DNA from: Gammaproteobacteria bacterium
Lineage (GTDB): Bacteria; Pseudomonadota; Gammaproteobacteria; Xanthomonadales; SZUA-36
Assembly: GCA_024279945.1 (NCBI GenBank)
Contig: JAJRRA010000064.1
Location: 1-64,000, forward strand
Direction: 5' to 3'
DNA length: 64,000 bases
In this document: in pieces, positions 35,917 through 44,529 of the stretch
Position numbering within the stretch: the stretch's first letter is position 1
Layout: each line of letters starts with the position of its first letter
Notes under the pieces: model-generated
What the model saw: the letters and a program-made list of their open reading frames with translations, nothing else
What the model was told of the DNA's origin: nothing
The model's database searches: none
Made by a program: the position numbers and the translations under genes

Positions 35917-37485
35917 ATGAGAGTTATCGATTATTTCGACAAAGGTGTGGAAATCGCGCCGGATCGTGCCGCTATCGTTGCCGGGGATCTGGAATACGAC
36001 TATCGGCAAGCACAGGCTGTAACACACGAAATCGCCGCCGGACTATGGGCTGCCGGCTTCGACCTCGGTCAGCGGGTAGCGATCTATTCCAACAACGATG
36101 CACAGGCCTTCCTCTGCATGCTCGGCCTGTGGCGCGCCGGTGGCATCTGGGTGCCGGCCAATGTGCGCAATGCCCTGCAAAGCAACGTTGATTATTTCAA
36201 TGATGTCGGCGTTCAATGGCTTTTTTATCACAGTGAATTCCAGGAGGATGCGGTAAAACTGCGTGACACCGTACCTACCTTGAAGCATCTCTTTTGCCTC
36301 GATCGCGACTCGGCGGAGCATCCAGCACTGGAGCGGTTGATTGAGGGCGGCCGGGGCACCACGGTCCCAGACTGGGGCGATCCTTTTGGCAATCCCGAAC
36401 AGGTCATAGCCTTGTGGCCCACCGGCGGAACCACTGGCCGATCCAAGGCCGTGATGATGAATAACAGCAGTTGGGGAACAACCACTGAAATCGCTGCGCG
36501 GCACTGGCATTGCGATGATCTGCCGCCGGTGTGCCTGATGGTTGCCCCCATTACGCATGCCGCAGGCGGTATCGCCGTGATGATGACCAATATTGCCGCG
36601 ACCAATGTCATCATGCTCGGTTTCGATGCTTTGCAAGTGATGCAGAATATAGAAAAGCACCACGTTACCCATTTGTTTTTACCGCCCACCGCTTACTACG
36701 CGATGCTGGCCCATCCACAGGTAAGGGACTTCGACTATTCCAGCCTGCGCTATTTCATGGTTTCCTCCGCGCCAGTGGCTGCGGACAAACTGAAACAGGG
36801 TCTCGAAATATTCGGCCCGTGCCTGTGCCAGTCCTTTGGGCAAGCGGAATCGCCGGTGATTCTGACCTGGAACAGCCCCGAAACCATCGCTGCAGCCGGG
36901 GCCGGCAAACACCCGGAACGCCTGCACAGTTGCGGAAAAGAAACCTATCCGGTGCGGGTCGCTGTGATGGATGATGAGGGTAATCTGTTGCCGCCGGGCG
37001 AGCGCGGTGAAATTGTGGCGCGTGGATCCCTGGTGACGCCGGGATATTACAACAATCCCGAAGCCACCGCCGAGATCCGGACCTTCGGCTGGCACCATAC
37101 CGGCGACATTGGCTATAAAGATGAATACGGTTATTTCTACATCGTCGATCGTAAAAAGGACATGATCATCAGCGGCGGTTTCAATGTCTATTCAGTTGAA
37201 GTGGAGGCAGCGATCCTCGCCATGCCGGCAATCAGGGAATGCGCCGTCATTGGCGTGCCGGATGAAAAGTGGGGGGAAGCAGTCAAGGCCATCGTGATCC
37301 TGAAGGAAGGCGCAGTTCTCGATGAAGGCAACATCCTTGATCACTGCAAGGAAAAGCTCGGCAGTGTCAAGGCGCCGAAAACGGTGGAGTTCCGGGATGA
37401 AATACCCAAAACGCCAACTGGAAAAACCGACAAGAAAGCGCTCCGCAGTCCCTACTGGGCGGATCTGGATCGGGCGGTCCACTAA
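35917..37485 (+). CDS. Acyl-CoA ligase (AMP-binding family), cluster B
   Basis: 522-aa acid:CoA ligase with LWPTGGTTGRSKAVMM (adenylate loop), HTGDIGYKDEYGYFYIVDRK, the hinge DRKKDMIISGGFNVYSVEVE, and the catalytic lysine region PTGKTDKKALR. It follows the VOC gene in the operon behind the paired TetR-type operators. In a ketone-carboxylation pathway a CoA ligase is needed to activate the beta-keto acid (benzoylacetate-CoA ligase in the acetophenone pathway), and this is the best local candidate. It may instead activate another acid. Confidence 0.9.
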   Translation: MRVIDYFDKGVEIAPDRAAIVAGDLEYDYRQAQAVTHEIAAGLWAAGFDLGQRVAIYSNNDAQAFLCMLGLWRAGGIWVPANVRNALQSNVDYFNDVGVQWLFYHSEFQEDAVKLRDTVPTLKHLFCLDRDSAEHPALERLIEGGRGTTVPDWGDPFGNPEQVIALWPTGGTTGRSKAVMMNNSSWGTTTEIAARHWHCDDLPPVCLMVAPITHAAGGIAVMMTNIAATNVIMLGFDALQVMQNIEKHHVTHLFLPPTAYYAMLAHPQVRDFDYSSLRYFMVSSAPVAADKLKQGLEIFGPCLCQSFGQAESPVILTWNSPETIAAAGAGKHPERLHSCGKETYPVRVAVMDDEGNLLPPGERGEIVARGSLVTPGYYNNPEATAEIRTFGWHHTGDIGYKDEYGYFYIVDRKKDMIISGGFNVYSVEVEAAILAMPAIRECAVIGVPDEKWGEAVKAIVILKEGAVLDEGNILDHCKEKLGSVKAPKTVEFRDEIPKTPTGKTDKKALRSPYWADLDRAVH

Positions 37486-37588
37486 GCAACCAATTGAAAG
37501 CCGCGCGTTGACTAATTGAAAGAGCAATCCCGCCTCCTACCCAATCTGGTGAAATTTGGTCTAACTCTCACAAATTATCTTTAATATT

Positions 37589-37615
37589 CGGCACGGTTCA
37601 ATCTTGGGCGTGCCG
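37589..37615. terminator. Candidate bidirectional terminator
   Basis: CGGCACG and CGTGCCG (7-bp arms, 13-nt loop) between the convergent ligase and higA genes. Neither side has a good T-tract, so termination is uncertain. Confidence 0.35.
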
Positions 37616-37619
37616 CATG

Positions 37620-37910
37620 CTATATACCCGCAGCGACAAGTGGCTGAACATGATGATCAGGACGATTTGCTGACAAATCGTGAATTGCCTGCAGGTTTAG
37701 CCAAAACTCCGGAGAGGTATTAAGTGCTTCGGCTAATAACCAGGCCGTTGCAGGTGTAATCCCACGTTTGCCACGTATGATTTCGTTACTCCGCTGTAAA
37801 GGAACACCAACATGCATGGCCAATGCTTTTTGAGTTAACTCAAGCGGTTCAAGAAATTCTTTGCGCAGAATAATACCTGGGTGTGTTGCCGTTCTGTTTA
37901 GTGGAATCAT
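37620..37910 (-). CDS. higA: HigA-family antitoxin
   Basis: XRE-type helix-turn-helix antitoxin of 96 aa. It has the family's HPGIILRKEFLEPLELTQKA N-terminus and the GKRGITPATAWLLAEAL recognition region. It neutralises the HigB toxin encoded 14 bp upstream and represses the operon. The order toxin then antitoxin is typical of higBA. Confidence 0.9.
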   Translation of the reverse strand: MIPLNRTATHPGIILRKEFLEPLELTQKALAMHVGVPLQRSNEIIRGKRGITPATAWLLAEALNTSPEFWLNLQAIHDLSANRPDHHVQPLVAAGI

Positions 37911-37924
37911 AAGTCACCTCACTC

Positions 37925-38215
37925 TTAGTGATAGTCCGTTATTTGGACATCATGTGCTGCATTTGAGTCCCAACGGAATACAATGCGCCATTGGGAGTTG
38001 ATACGGATACTACAAAAACCCTTGAGATTCCCTTTAAGTTGCTCGAGCCTGTTGCCAGGTGGAGACTTGAGATCATCAAGATTTTGGGCGGCATTTATCA
38101 CATCAAGTTTGTACAGAGCAGGTTCGTGAATCTGGTTCGGCAGTTTGCGAACCCGACGGCTTGCTACGCCGTGATACAGATCAGCTGTCGCCTTGTCCCC
38201 AAATGAAACAATCAT
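37925..38215 (-). CDS. higB: HigB-family toxin (RelE-like mRNA interferase)
   Basis: Small basic RelE/HigB-fold protein, which in this family cuts mRNA on the ribosome. The 96 aa from ATG 38215 include LYKLDVINAAQNLDDLKSPP and INSQWRIVFRWDS, typical of HigB. An in-frame start 12 codons upstream would overlap the palindromic operator, so the shorter start is chosen. It sits between the ligase and TonB-receptor genes as an independent stability module. Confidence 0.88.
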   Translation of the reverse strand: MIVSFGDKATADLYHGVASRRVRKLPNQIHEPALYKLDVINAAQNLDDLKSPPGNRLEQLKGNLKGFCSIRINSQWRIVFRWDSNAAHDVQITDYH

Positions 38216-38230
38216 AATGCCGATATTAAC

Positions 38231-38245
38231 GGATACACGGTATCC
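38231..38245. promoter_or_regulatory. Palindromic higBA operator
   Basis: GGATAC-ACG-GTATCC, perfect 6-bp arms, 16 bp upstream of the higB start. This is the expected place for autorepression by HigA. Confidence 0.65.
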
Positions 38246-38382
38246 ATGCAATTGCTAAAATAGTGCAAAACGGAGCAATCACCGGCAAGTAGGAAACCAG
38301 GTCATTGATGCCCGTTTTTCGGCGGCGGTGATGTGCACATCATTGCTCAAAGATTTTAATGCCCATTCGCTAGCTGCATGAA

Positions 38383-40620
38383 TCAGAAATTATACTGAAC
38401 GCTCAGGCCCCACTCTCTTGGCCGGGCATACTGCACTTCAGCAAACCCGAGAGACGGCAGGAAATCCGTACCGGCCAGTATGTAGTGTTCGTCCATCAGG
38501 TTGGTGACGAAAGCCGACAGTACCCATTTGCCGTTGCCTTCCGCCAACGACAGATTTGCATTCAGTAAACCATAGGGTTCCTGAACGACTATCGGGCTGT
38601 TCGCTGCATCATGATAGATTTTGGTCTTGTAGGCCCAATCAACGCGCCCGACCAGGTCACCAAAGCCACCAACCGGAATAGCATATTCAGCAGCAAGATT
38701 GACGGACCACTTGGGCGTCTTGACAAACTTACTTTCCTCGGTGATACCTGTTGATGGGTCTGCGTTGGTGTACTTCGCGTCAATCAGACCAACACCTGCA
38801 CTAAGAAGCATGCCTTGTGTGGGCGCAACGATGAGTTCCGCCTCGAATCCCTGAATCTGGGCCTTGGCCGCGTTAGCGACCAAAAATAAGGGTACGGCAT
38901 CTTCGCCGGCCACAATAACGCTGAACTGGATATCGTCGTAATCGCTGTAATAGACCGAGGTATTGAAGCGCACCCGGTCATCGACCAGGTCGGAGCGAAG
39001 GCCGATCTCGTAGGTCCAGAGGTATTCAGGGTCGAAGGGGACAAATTCTTTCGCGTTTGAGCCACGCGCATTAATGCCGCCGCCTTTGTATCCGCGAGCC
39101 ACCGATGCATAGGTCATAACGTCCTCGTTCCATTGGTATTCGATTCCCAGTCGGCCCGTAACGGCGCTCCAACTGTCACTGGCGGTTTCCAACGGCGAAA
39201 TGACCACTCCGCTGTGGTGACGATATTGTTCCCGGGTGACCCCTTTCTTGTCGCGAGTGTAACGAAGTCCTGCCGTAATACTCAATTGATCACTCAGAGC
39301 AAAAGTACCCTGCCCAAAGGCGGAATAGCTCTTGTTGTCGATCCAGATGGGCAGTACATAGCCGATATCGAGCCCAATGAAGGTATAAAGTTCCTCATAG
39401 ACATCCACGAACCCGCCGGACAGGCCGTCTTCCTCAAAGTAATACAGGCCGGTCACCCAGTTTAACCGCTGGTCAAAGGCCAGACCGCTGAACTGAAACT
39501 CCTGGCTGAACTGATCCTGCGTCATTTCATCTTGCTGGTTGATGACGGTATAAATACTGCCGTCCGGATCAACGCCGCTAAGTACATCCATATCCCGGTA
39601 ACTTGTGATGGACTTCAGCGCCCAGTCACCAAAATCCCAGTCCACGGTCAGACCAACGCCCCAAAGATCGACATTGTTCACATTGAGTTCGTTGGAATAG
39701 CTGGTAAAGTCACTGTCCGTTAAAAAAGCATCACCGTAATCCGGCTCGACAAACATGTTCAGCAGAAAAGCCAGCAACGGCTCATTGTACTGCACGACCT
39801 TGCGCACCGGCCCGAACTCACGCGACCGTGTACCGTCAAAAGACAACAGCACATTGACGTTATCGCTGGCCTTCCAGTCAATCAGCGCCCGGGCACTGAA
39901 ACTATCCCGGTCACCCATCTGGTCAATTTTATCGCCGCTGAAATAGTCGAAACGTGAGCCGAAGCCGTCGCGGTTGCGCGTGACTGCAGTGACTCTGGCA
40001 GCCAGTATTCCCGGCACCAGGGGAAGGTTGAGACTGGCTCTGGCGTCCCTGCGGTCATAATCGCCAATGGTAAGTTCAACGAAACCTTCCAGTTCGTCCG
40101 TGGGCTTGGTGCTGATCAGGTTGATGGCGCCGCCAATCGTATTTTTTCCATAAAGGGTGCCCTGGGGACCGCGCAGCACTTCGACCTGTTCAAGGTCACC
40201 CAGATCCATGTTATTCCCCTGCATCCGGCCCAGGTAGACACCGTCCAGGTAAATACCAACACCCGGATCCCAGGAATAGCCGGGATCCACCTGGCCAACA
40301 CCACGGATGAAAACAACGGCTGAGGTACCGCCGGTCTGGCCGTGATTGAAGAACGTCAAATTGGGCGTGAACTGGCCGAGTTCCTTGAGATTGGTCAGCG
40401 ACATGGCCTTGATGCTATCGGCTGAAAAAGCGGCGACTGAGATGGGTACTTCCTGCAGTGATTCCTCGCGCTTGCGCGCGGAGACTATGACTTCTTCAAT
40501 AAGGAAATCTTCCTCCCCGGCTTCCTGCGCCACTGCAACTGGTATTTGGAAAACCAGAATATACGACAGGACCAAAAAAAAAGTTACCCGCAAAGTTGAT
40601 CTTGAAGCATCATTTTTCAT
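38383..40620 (-). CDS. TonB-dependent outer-membrane receptor (cluster B)
   Basis: TonB-driven outer-membrane transporter of 745 aa. A signal peptide is followed by the TonB-box-like IEEVIVSARKREESLQEVP, the plug motif VLRGPQGTLYGKNTIGGAIN, and a barrel ending in VQYNF. ATG 40620 has AGGAGG 6 nt upstream. It is strongly similar to the receptor at 1847-4099 along its length, including the DPDGSIY.VINQQ segment. Its promoter contains a TetR-type operator, so uptake is switched on with the cluster B enzymes; the substrate is likely the compound they degrade. Confidence 0.93.
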   Translation of the reverse strand: MKNDASRSTLRVTFFLVLSYILVFQIPVAVAQEAGEEDFLIEEVIVSARKREESLQEVPISVAAFSADSIKAMSLTNLKELGQFTPNLTFFNHGQTGGTSAVVFIRGVGQVDPGYSWDPGVGIYLDGVYLGRMQGNNMDLGDLEQVEVLRGPQGTLYGKNTIGGAINLISTKPTDELEGFVELTIGDYDRRDARASLNLPLVPGILAARVTAVTRNRDGFGSRFDYFSGDKIDQMGDRDSFSARALIDWKASDNVNVLLSFDGTRSREFGPVRKVVQYNEPLLAFLLNMFVEPDYGDAFLTDSDFTSYSNELNVNNVDLWGVGLTVDWDFGDWALKSITSYRDMDVLSGVDPDGSIYTVINQQDEMTQDQFSQEFQFSGLAFDQRLNWVTGLYYFEEDGLSGGFVDVYEELYTFIGLDIGYVLPIWIDNKSYSAFGQGTFALSDQLSITAGLRYTRDKKGVTREQYRHHSGVVISPLETASDSWSAVTGRLGIEYQWNEDVMTYASVARGYKGGGINARGSNAKEFVPFDPEYLWTYEIGLRSDLVDDRVRFNTSVYYSDYDDIQFSVIVAGEDAVPLFLVANAAKAQIQGFEAELIVAPTQGMLLSAGVGLIDAKYTNADPSTGITEESKFVKTPKWSVNLAAEYAIPVGGFGDLVGRVDWAYKTKIYHDAANSPIVVQEPYGLLNANLSLAEGNGKWVLSAFVTNLMDEHYILAGTDFLPSLGFAEVQYARPREWGLSVQYNF

Positions 40621-40676
40621 TTTATCCTCCTGCTGGAAATACACGGCGGACCATTGTTAGTTCATGTTTTAAGATT

Positions 40677-40705
40677 AGTATAGAACGAACGTTCTATACA
40701 GTAAA
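40677..40705 (-). promoter_or_regulatory. Sigma70-like promoter with TetR-type operator in its spacer (TonB receptor)
   Basis: On the minus strand: TTTACT (-35), a spacer of exactly 17 nt, and TATACT (-10). The palindrome at 40678-40699 (perfect 10-bp arms around AA) contains TAGAAC-GAAC-GTTCTA at 40681-40696 and fills the spacer. Bound repressor would exclude RNA polymerase. The gene start is 57 bp downstream. Confidence 0.75.
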
Positions 40706-40844
40706 GTGGATTTTTTATCTGGGTCTTACTCCGGTTTGAAGAAAGCTGGCAGAGGACTTCATGCGAGTACGGATTCGCAGCAACACCGAACAGGTGGAAA
40801 AGAATTTCTTTGCTACCGCCTTCTGCTTATTTTAAGAACTATTG

Positions 40845-41984
40845 TTATCTGGAAAGTACAACGATTGTGCAGGATTTGGTATCGCCCTTGCGGTCGCCGC
40901 CCATGCAGTGGGCAAGACCAGTCTTGCAGTTTGCTACCTGGCGCGAGCCTGCTTCCTGGCGTAATTGCAGCACCAGTTCTGCTATCTGGGCAATGCCGGT
41001 TGCCGCCACCGGATGACCCCGGCTCAGCAAGCCTCCTGATGCATTCACGGGTATGCGCCCGCCCAGAGACGTTGCACCGGAGGCCACCAGGGCGCCGCCT
41101 TCTCCCGGACGACACAGGCCAAGACCTTCATAGTGCATGATCTCAGCAATGGTGAAGGCATCGTGGCATTCCACCAGATCGAGATCCCCCGGTCCAATAC
41201 CCGCTTGTTCGTAGGCCTGCTCTGCTGTCCGGCTATCCGTTTCCCAGCAGGCGATATCTGCCTGATTTTCATAGGATCCAGAAGTCAGTACTGCAGCATC
41301 GATTCGAATGCCGCGCTCAAGTCGCGCTGCGTAGTCATCACTGGCCAGCAGCAGGGCGGCCGCACCGTCGGCTATGGGGCAACACTGGGAGCGGGTAAGC
41401 GGATCGGCGATCAGCGGTGATGCGAGAATTTCATCAATTGTTTCCGGGGTTCGAAATTGAGCAAGAGGGTTGAGCGCTGCTTGTTTTCTGCTCTTGACCG
41501 TGACGGCAGCAAGCTGTTCTCTGGTCGTCCCGAATTCGTACATATGGCGCTGCGCCCGCATGGCAAAGCCTGCTGGTGTGACCATGCCAAGTTGCGTGTC
41601 CAATTCGTTCGCTCCGGAATCGATCAGACCCAACTCCGGCACACACATCTTCTCCGACCCAATGACCAGGGCGAGGTCTGATTGACCGGCCGCGATACAG
41701 GACTGGGCAAGATAAAATGCGGTTGAGCCGGAGGTGCAGGCGTTTTCTGTATTGATAACCGGGATTTGACTGAGCCCCAGTTCGGCAAATACATTCTGAC
41801 CAATGGTCATGTCGCCAAAAAGTTTTGCCCCCAGCGCATTGGCAAAAAAACCGACACCGACTTGTGCAAAATTCACGTTTGCATCTCGCATGGCCCCAAG
41901 ACCCGCTTCCACGGCCATTGAGACGATCGAGCGACCCGGTTTGCGACCGAATGCGATGACACTGGCGCCGATGATCATAGCCAT
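40845..41984 (-). CDS. Thiolase-fold acyl-CoA acetyltransferase (SCP2-thiolase-like)
   Basis: Thiolase family protein that would cleave a beta-ketoacyl-CoA with CoA. The nucleophile Cys is in ENACTSGSTAF (about residue 83), with ECHDAFTIAE and GGLLSRGHPVAATG carrying the conserved His residues. From ATG 41984 the protein is 379 aa. It overlaps the DUF35 gene end and is the last gene of the carboxylase operon. Thiolases of this type usually act with a DUF35 partner, encoded here just upstream. In a carboxylation pathway it would split the 3-oxoacyl-CoA (for example benzoylacetyl-CoA) to benzoyl-CoA and acetyl-CoA; substrate is inferred. Confidence 0.88.
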   Translation of the reverse strand: MAMIIGASVIAFGRKPGRSIVSMAVEAGLGAMRDANVNFAQVGVGFFANALGAKLFGDMTIGQNVFAELGLSQIPVINTENACTSGSTAFYLAQSCIAAGQSDLALVIGSEKMCVPELGLIDSGANELDTQLGMVTPAGFAMRAQRHMYEFGTTREQLAAVTVKSRKQAALNPLAQFRTPETIDEILASPLIADPLTRSQCCPIADGAAALLLASDDYAARLERGIRIDAAVLTSGSYENQADIACWETDSRTAEQAYEQAGIGPGDLDLVECHDAFTIAEIMHYEGLGLCRPGEGGALVASGATSLGGRIPVNASGGLLSRGHPVAATGIAQIAELVLQLRQEAGSRQVANCKTGLAHCMGGDRKGDTKSCTIVVLSR

Positions 41985-41989
41985 GGTAT

Positions 41990-42448
41990 TCAGAAATCTC
42001 TGTTTTCTGGAAGCAACTGGAAAAATGGACGCAAGCAATCCTGCCCCACATTGTTGATGCCCAACTGACCTACACTGAGCCGGACACCGGCACCGATGGC
42101 GATGTCCCCGGTTTGTTCGGGATCCAGCAGGCAGAACACGCGTAGGGGAACATCCTTGAGGTCAATATAGGCCACGGCGTAGGGTTGCGGCAGTCCAAGG
42201 GGCGGCCTGGTGCGCACAACGGTAAAACTGTAAATCACGCCATCAGTACCAAGACCAACCAGTCTTGTGTCCGCGTGGCAACGATGACAGTGTTCCGATT
42301 GTGGAAAGGAATAGTCATCACAAGCATCACAGTAACCACCCAAAAGTTCGAACTGTTCGGGGTCTCCTGCAGAGGACGCAAAAATATTATTTGCTACCGG
42401 GGGTGACTCTGTCTCTTTGGCGGGCGCTTCCTGAAGATCGATGGTCAT
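41990..42448 (-). CDS. DUF35 zinc-ribbon/OB-fold protein, thiolase partner
   Basis: 152-aa acyl-CoA-associated protein. The N-terminal rubredoxin-like zinc ribbon has CDACDDYSFPQSEHCHRC (two CxxC pairs), followed by an OB-fold with GVIYSFTVVR and VAYIDLKDVPLRVFC. DUF35 proteins bind thiolases and channel CoA intermediates. The thiolase start overlaps this gene's end, which fits a stable complex. Confidence 0.87.
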   Translation of the reverse strand: MTIDLQEAPAKETESPPVANNIFASSAGDPEQFELLGGYCDACDDYSFPQSEHCHRCHADTRLVGLGTDGVIYSFTVVRTRPPLGLPQPYAVAYIDLKDVPLRVFCLLDPEQTGDIAIGAGVRLSVGQLGINNVGQDCLRPFFQLLPENRDF

Positions 42449-42466
42449 TTTGTTGTTTCTTCCTGC

Positions 42467-44527
42467 TTATGAGTCCGATAAACCAGCTTCAGGATCGGGA
42501 TAACTACCGTAGTAGGTCAGAAGTTCTGCCGGTGGAGACAATTGCTCCCACTCTTCAACAAACTCGTCATAAGGTTTGCCGCGTTTCTTTCTTTCTTCAC
42601 GAACCTCCATGCGGAGTGCCTCTGTGGCAGGGGAATCGAGCCGTAAACTTTCTCCGTCATAGGCCACATGATAGATATTGCGTGCAGCCCAGTGTGAAAC
42701 CAGCCCCCGGCGCAAGTCCCGGATCACGGCTGCCGGTTCACGCTCAATGGCATCACCATAACCACCGCCACCTCCCACACCCAGGTAGTAAGTATCACCA
42801 TTGGCAAAGGGGCGTACCGTCATATTGGTCTCATTAAAATGGCGATCACCCTGTTCAGGGTTTTCCGCTTCATAAACCGCTGTCAGATTATTTGGTAATC
42901 GGGAATCCGCCTCTGACATCAGTTCATTCAAATTGCTGTTGTGTACGTACTGAACAAAGGTTGGAGGGACAGCATTGCCGCCAAACAGTCCCAGCGTCGT
43001 CGGGAACCTCGTGCCCCCACCCATGGCTCCCAGCACCAGCATGGGCGTGTCATGCACCATCAATCCAAAACCAACACCGGCGCCACCGCGAAACTTGCCA
43101 TGACCGTATGAATTATTGAACAGATTGCGAAATGTATAAACGAAGGGGCGGTCTTCTTCAGTGGTTTCGATATCACTGCAGTCGCTCATGGTGGCGAAAA
43201 AAGCACCGGCAGCATCAACGCCGTCCTGGTCGTAACGCGCTCCACAGCCGGTCGCATTGATCTCCGGGGTCAAATCGGCAATGGGTTCACCCTTTTGATT
43301 GAGTCCGCCAAAGTTGGGGATGGCGAAACCGCTGAACCAAGCTGCCACGGCCCGTGACGGATCATGGCTATAAGTCATGCGTGCGCCACACAGAAACATG
43401 CCTTGGGTAAAACAAATCTGTGTCAGCGGTGCCAGTGATGTGGATACATCCCCTTTCGCATTGACCAGGCTGTTGTCCGGGAACTTCCAGTCCACCGCTT
43501 CCAACAAACCGTTGTTGGCAGGCAGGTCGTGAAACAACCAGCCGCAGAAATACACCATGGTCAGGCCGATGAGGCCCTGAAAATACGTATTGATGGGACG
43601 GTCCATGGCCATCGGTGAGCTGTTGCTGAAATCCAGCAGCACCCGTTCGCCTTTCTTGACTACCGTCAGGTTGATTTTTGTCAGGCCGGGCGCCGTGCCC
43701 AGCGAGTCCAGAAATCGAGGTTGCCGAAAAACACCATCATTCAGCTCAGCTATTTTTTTCCTCGCCGCCTCACCGGTCACGGTCAGGGTCTTGCGCAGAG
43801 CCCCGATAAAGAAATCAACGCCCTTGTCTGCAACGACCTCCTGGATTCGCCGCTGCGCGATACGCACGGCGGCAAGCCGCGCCTTGATGTCCAGAATCAT
43901 GGTGCGCTCATCACGAGTCATTGCTCCCAGCATGGTGAGCAGATCTTCTTTAAGCCGAAAGTTCTCACCGATCTTGATCGGAGGGATCAACATGCCCTCG
44001 TCGTACTTACTCCTGGCGGACGTAATCACGCCGCCCGGTTCTGTTCCCCCGGCTTCCCCGGTATGTACGGCGGCCCCGACAAAACAAATCAATTCGTCGC
44101 CGTGGAACACCGGTATGGCGAGGCCCATATCCGCATTGTGTACACCACCATAGAAGGGATCGTTATAAAAGAAGCTGTCCCCCTCACGAACCCCTACCGA
44201 GGCTTCATCCGCCCAGTGCTTAACAATGTACTTGAGCGGTATCTGCCCGAGTACCGCGTGATGGTAGATTCCTGTCGCACATACAGCTAAATCACCCTGT
44301 GCGGTAAAAATCCCAAAGGCGACATCCCCAAAACGCATGGCTGTAGATGCCCCCAGTTTCATCGTGGTCTCCTTCCCCTCCAGGGCAATCATATGCATTT
44401 TGTGCTTGAAGATATCGAAATCGATATCCTGTACCGCGCCCTGTGCAAGTTGTTCCCTGTCGGTAACGGGTTCAGGACGCAATCGCTGCACTACCTCATA
44501 ATCACGACCATAACTGGTTTTACTCAT
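42467..44527 (-). CDS. HyuB-type subunit of an acetophenone-carboxylase-like enzyme
   Basis: Beta-type (HyuB/acetone carboxylase alpha-like) subunit of 686 aa. Landmarks are FYNDPFYGGVHNADMGLA, DFSNSSPMAMDRPINTYFQG, SYGHGKFRGGAGVGFG and GVGGGGGYGDA. Its size and its neighbours match the 75-kDa subunit of acetophenone carboxylase from the Aromatoleum/Azoarcus group. It lacks the fused C-terminal zinc domain seen in the cluster A homologue; a separate gamma gene supplies that here. It starts 2 nt after the hyuA stop. Confidence 0.9.
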   Translation of the reverse strand: MSKTSYGRDYEVVQRLRPEPVTDREQLAQGAVQDIDFDIFKHKMHMIALEGKETTMKLGASTAMRFGDVAFGIFTAQGDLAVCATGIYHHAVLGQIPLKYIVKHWADEASVGVREGDSFFYNDPFYGGVHNADMGLAIPVFHGDELICFVGAAVHTGEAGGTEPGGVITSARSKYDEGMLIPPIKIGENFRLKEDLLTMLGAMTRDERTMILDIKARLAAVRIAQRRIQEVVADKGVDFFIGALRKTLTVTGEAARKKIAELNDGVFRQPRFLDSLGTAPGLTKINLTVVKKGERVLLDFSNSSPMAMDRPINTYFQGLIGLTMVYFCGWLFHDLPANNGLLEAVDWKFPDNSLVNAKGDVSTSLAPLTQICFTQGMFLCGARMTYSHDPSRAVAAWFSGFAIPNFGGLNQKGEPIADLTPEINATGCGARYDQDGVDAAGAFFATMSDCSDIETTEEDRPFVYTFRNLFNNSYGHGKFRGGAGVGFGLMVHDTPMLVLGAMGGGTRFPTTLGLFGGNAVPPTFVQYVHNSNLNELMSEADSRLPNNLTAVYEAENPEQGDRHFNETNMTVRPFANGDTYYLGVGGGGGYGDAIEREPAAVIRDLRRGLVSHWAARNIYHVAYDGESLRLDSPATEALRMEVREERKKRGKPYDEFVEEWEQLSPPAELLTYYGSYPDPEAGLSDS

Positions 44528-44529
44528 AA

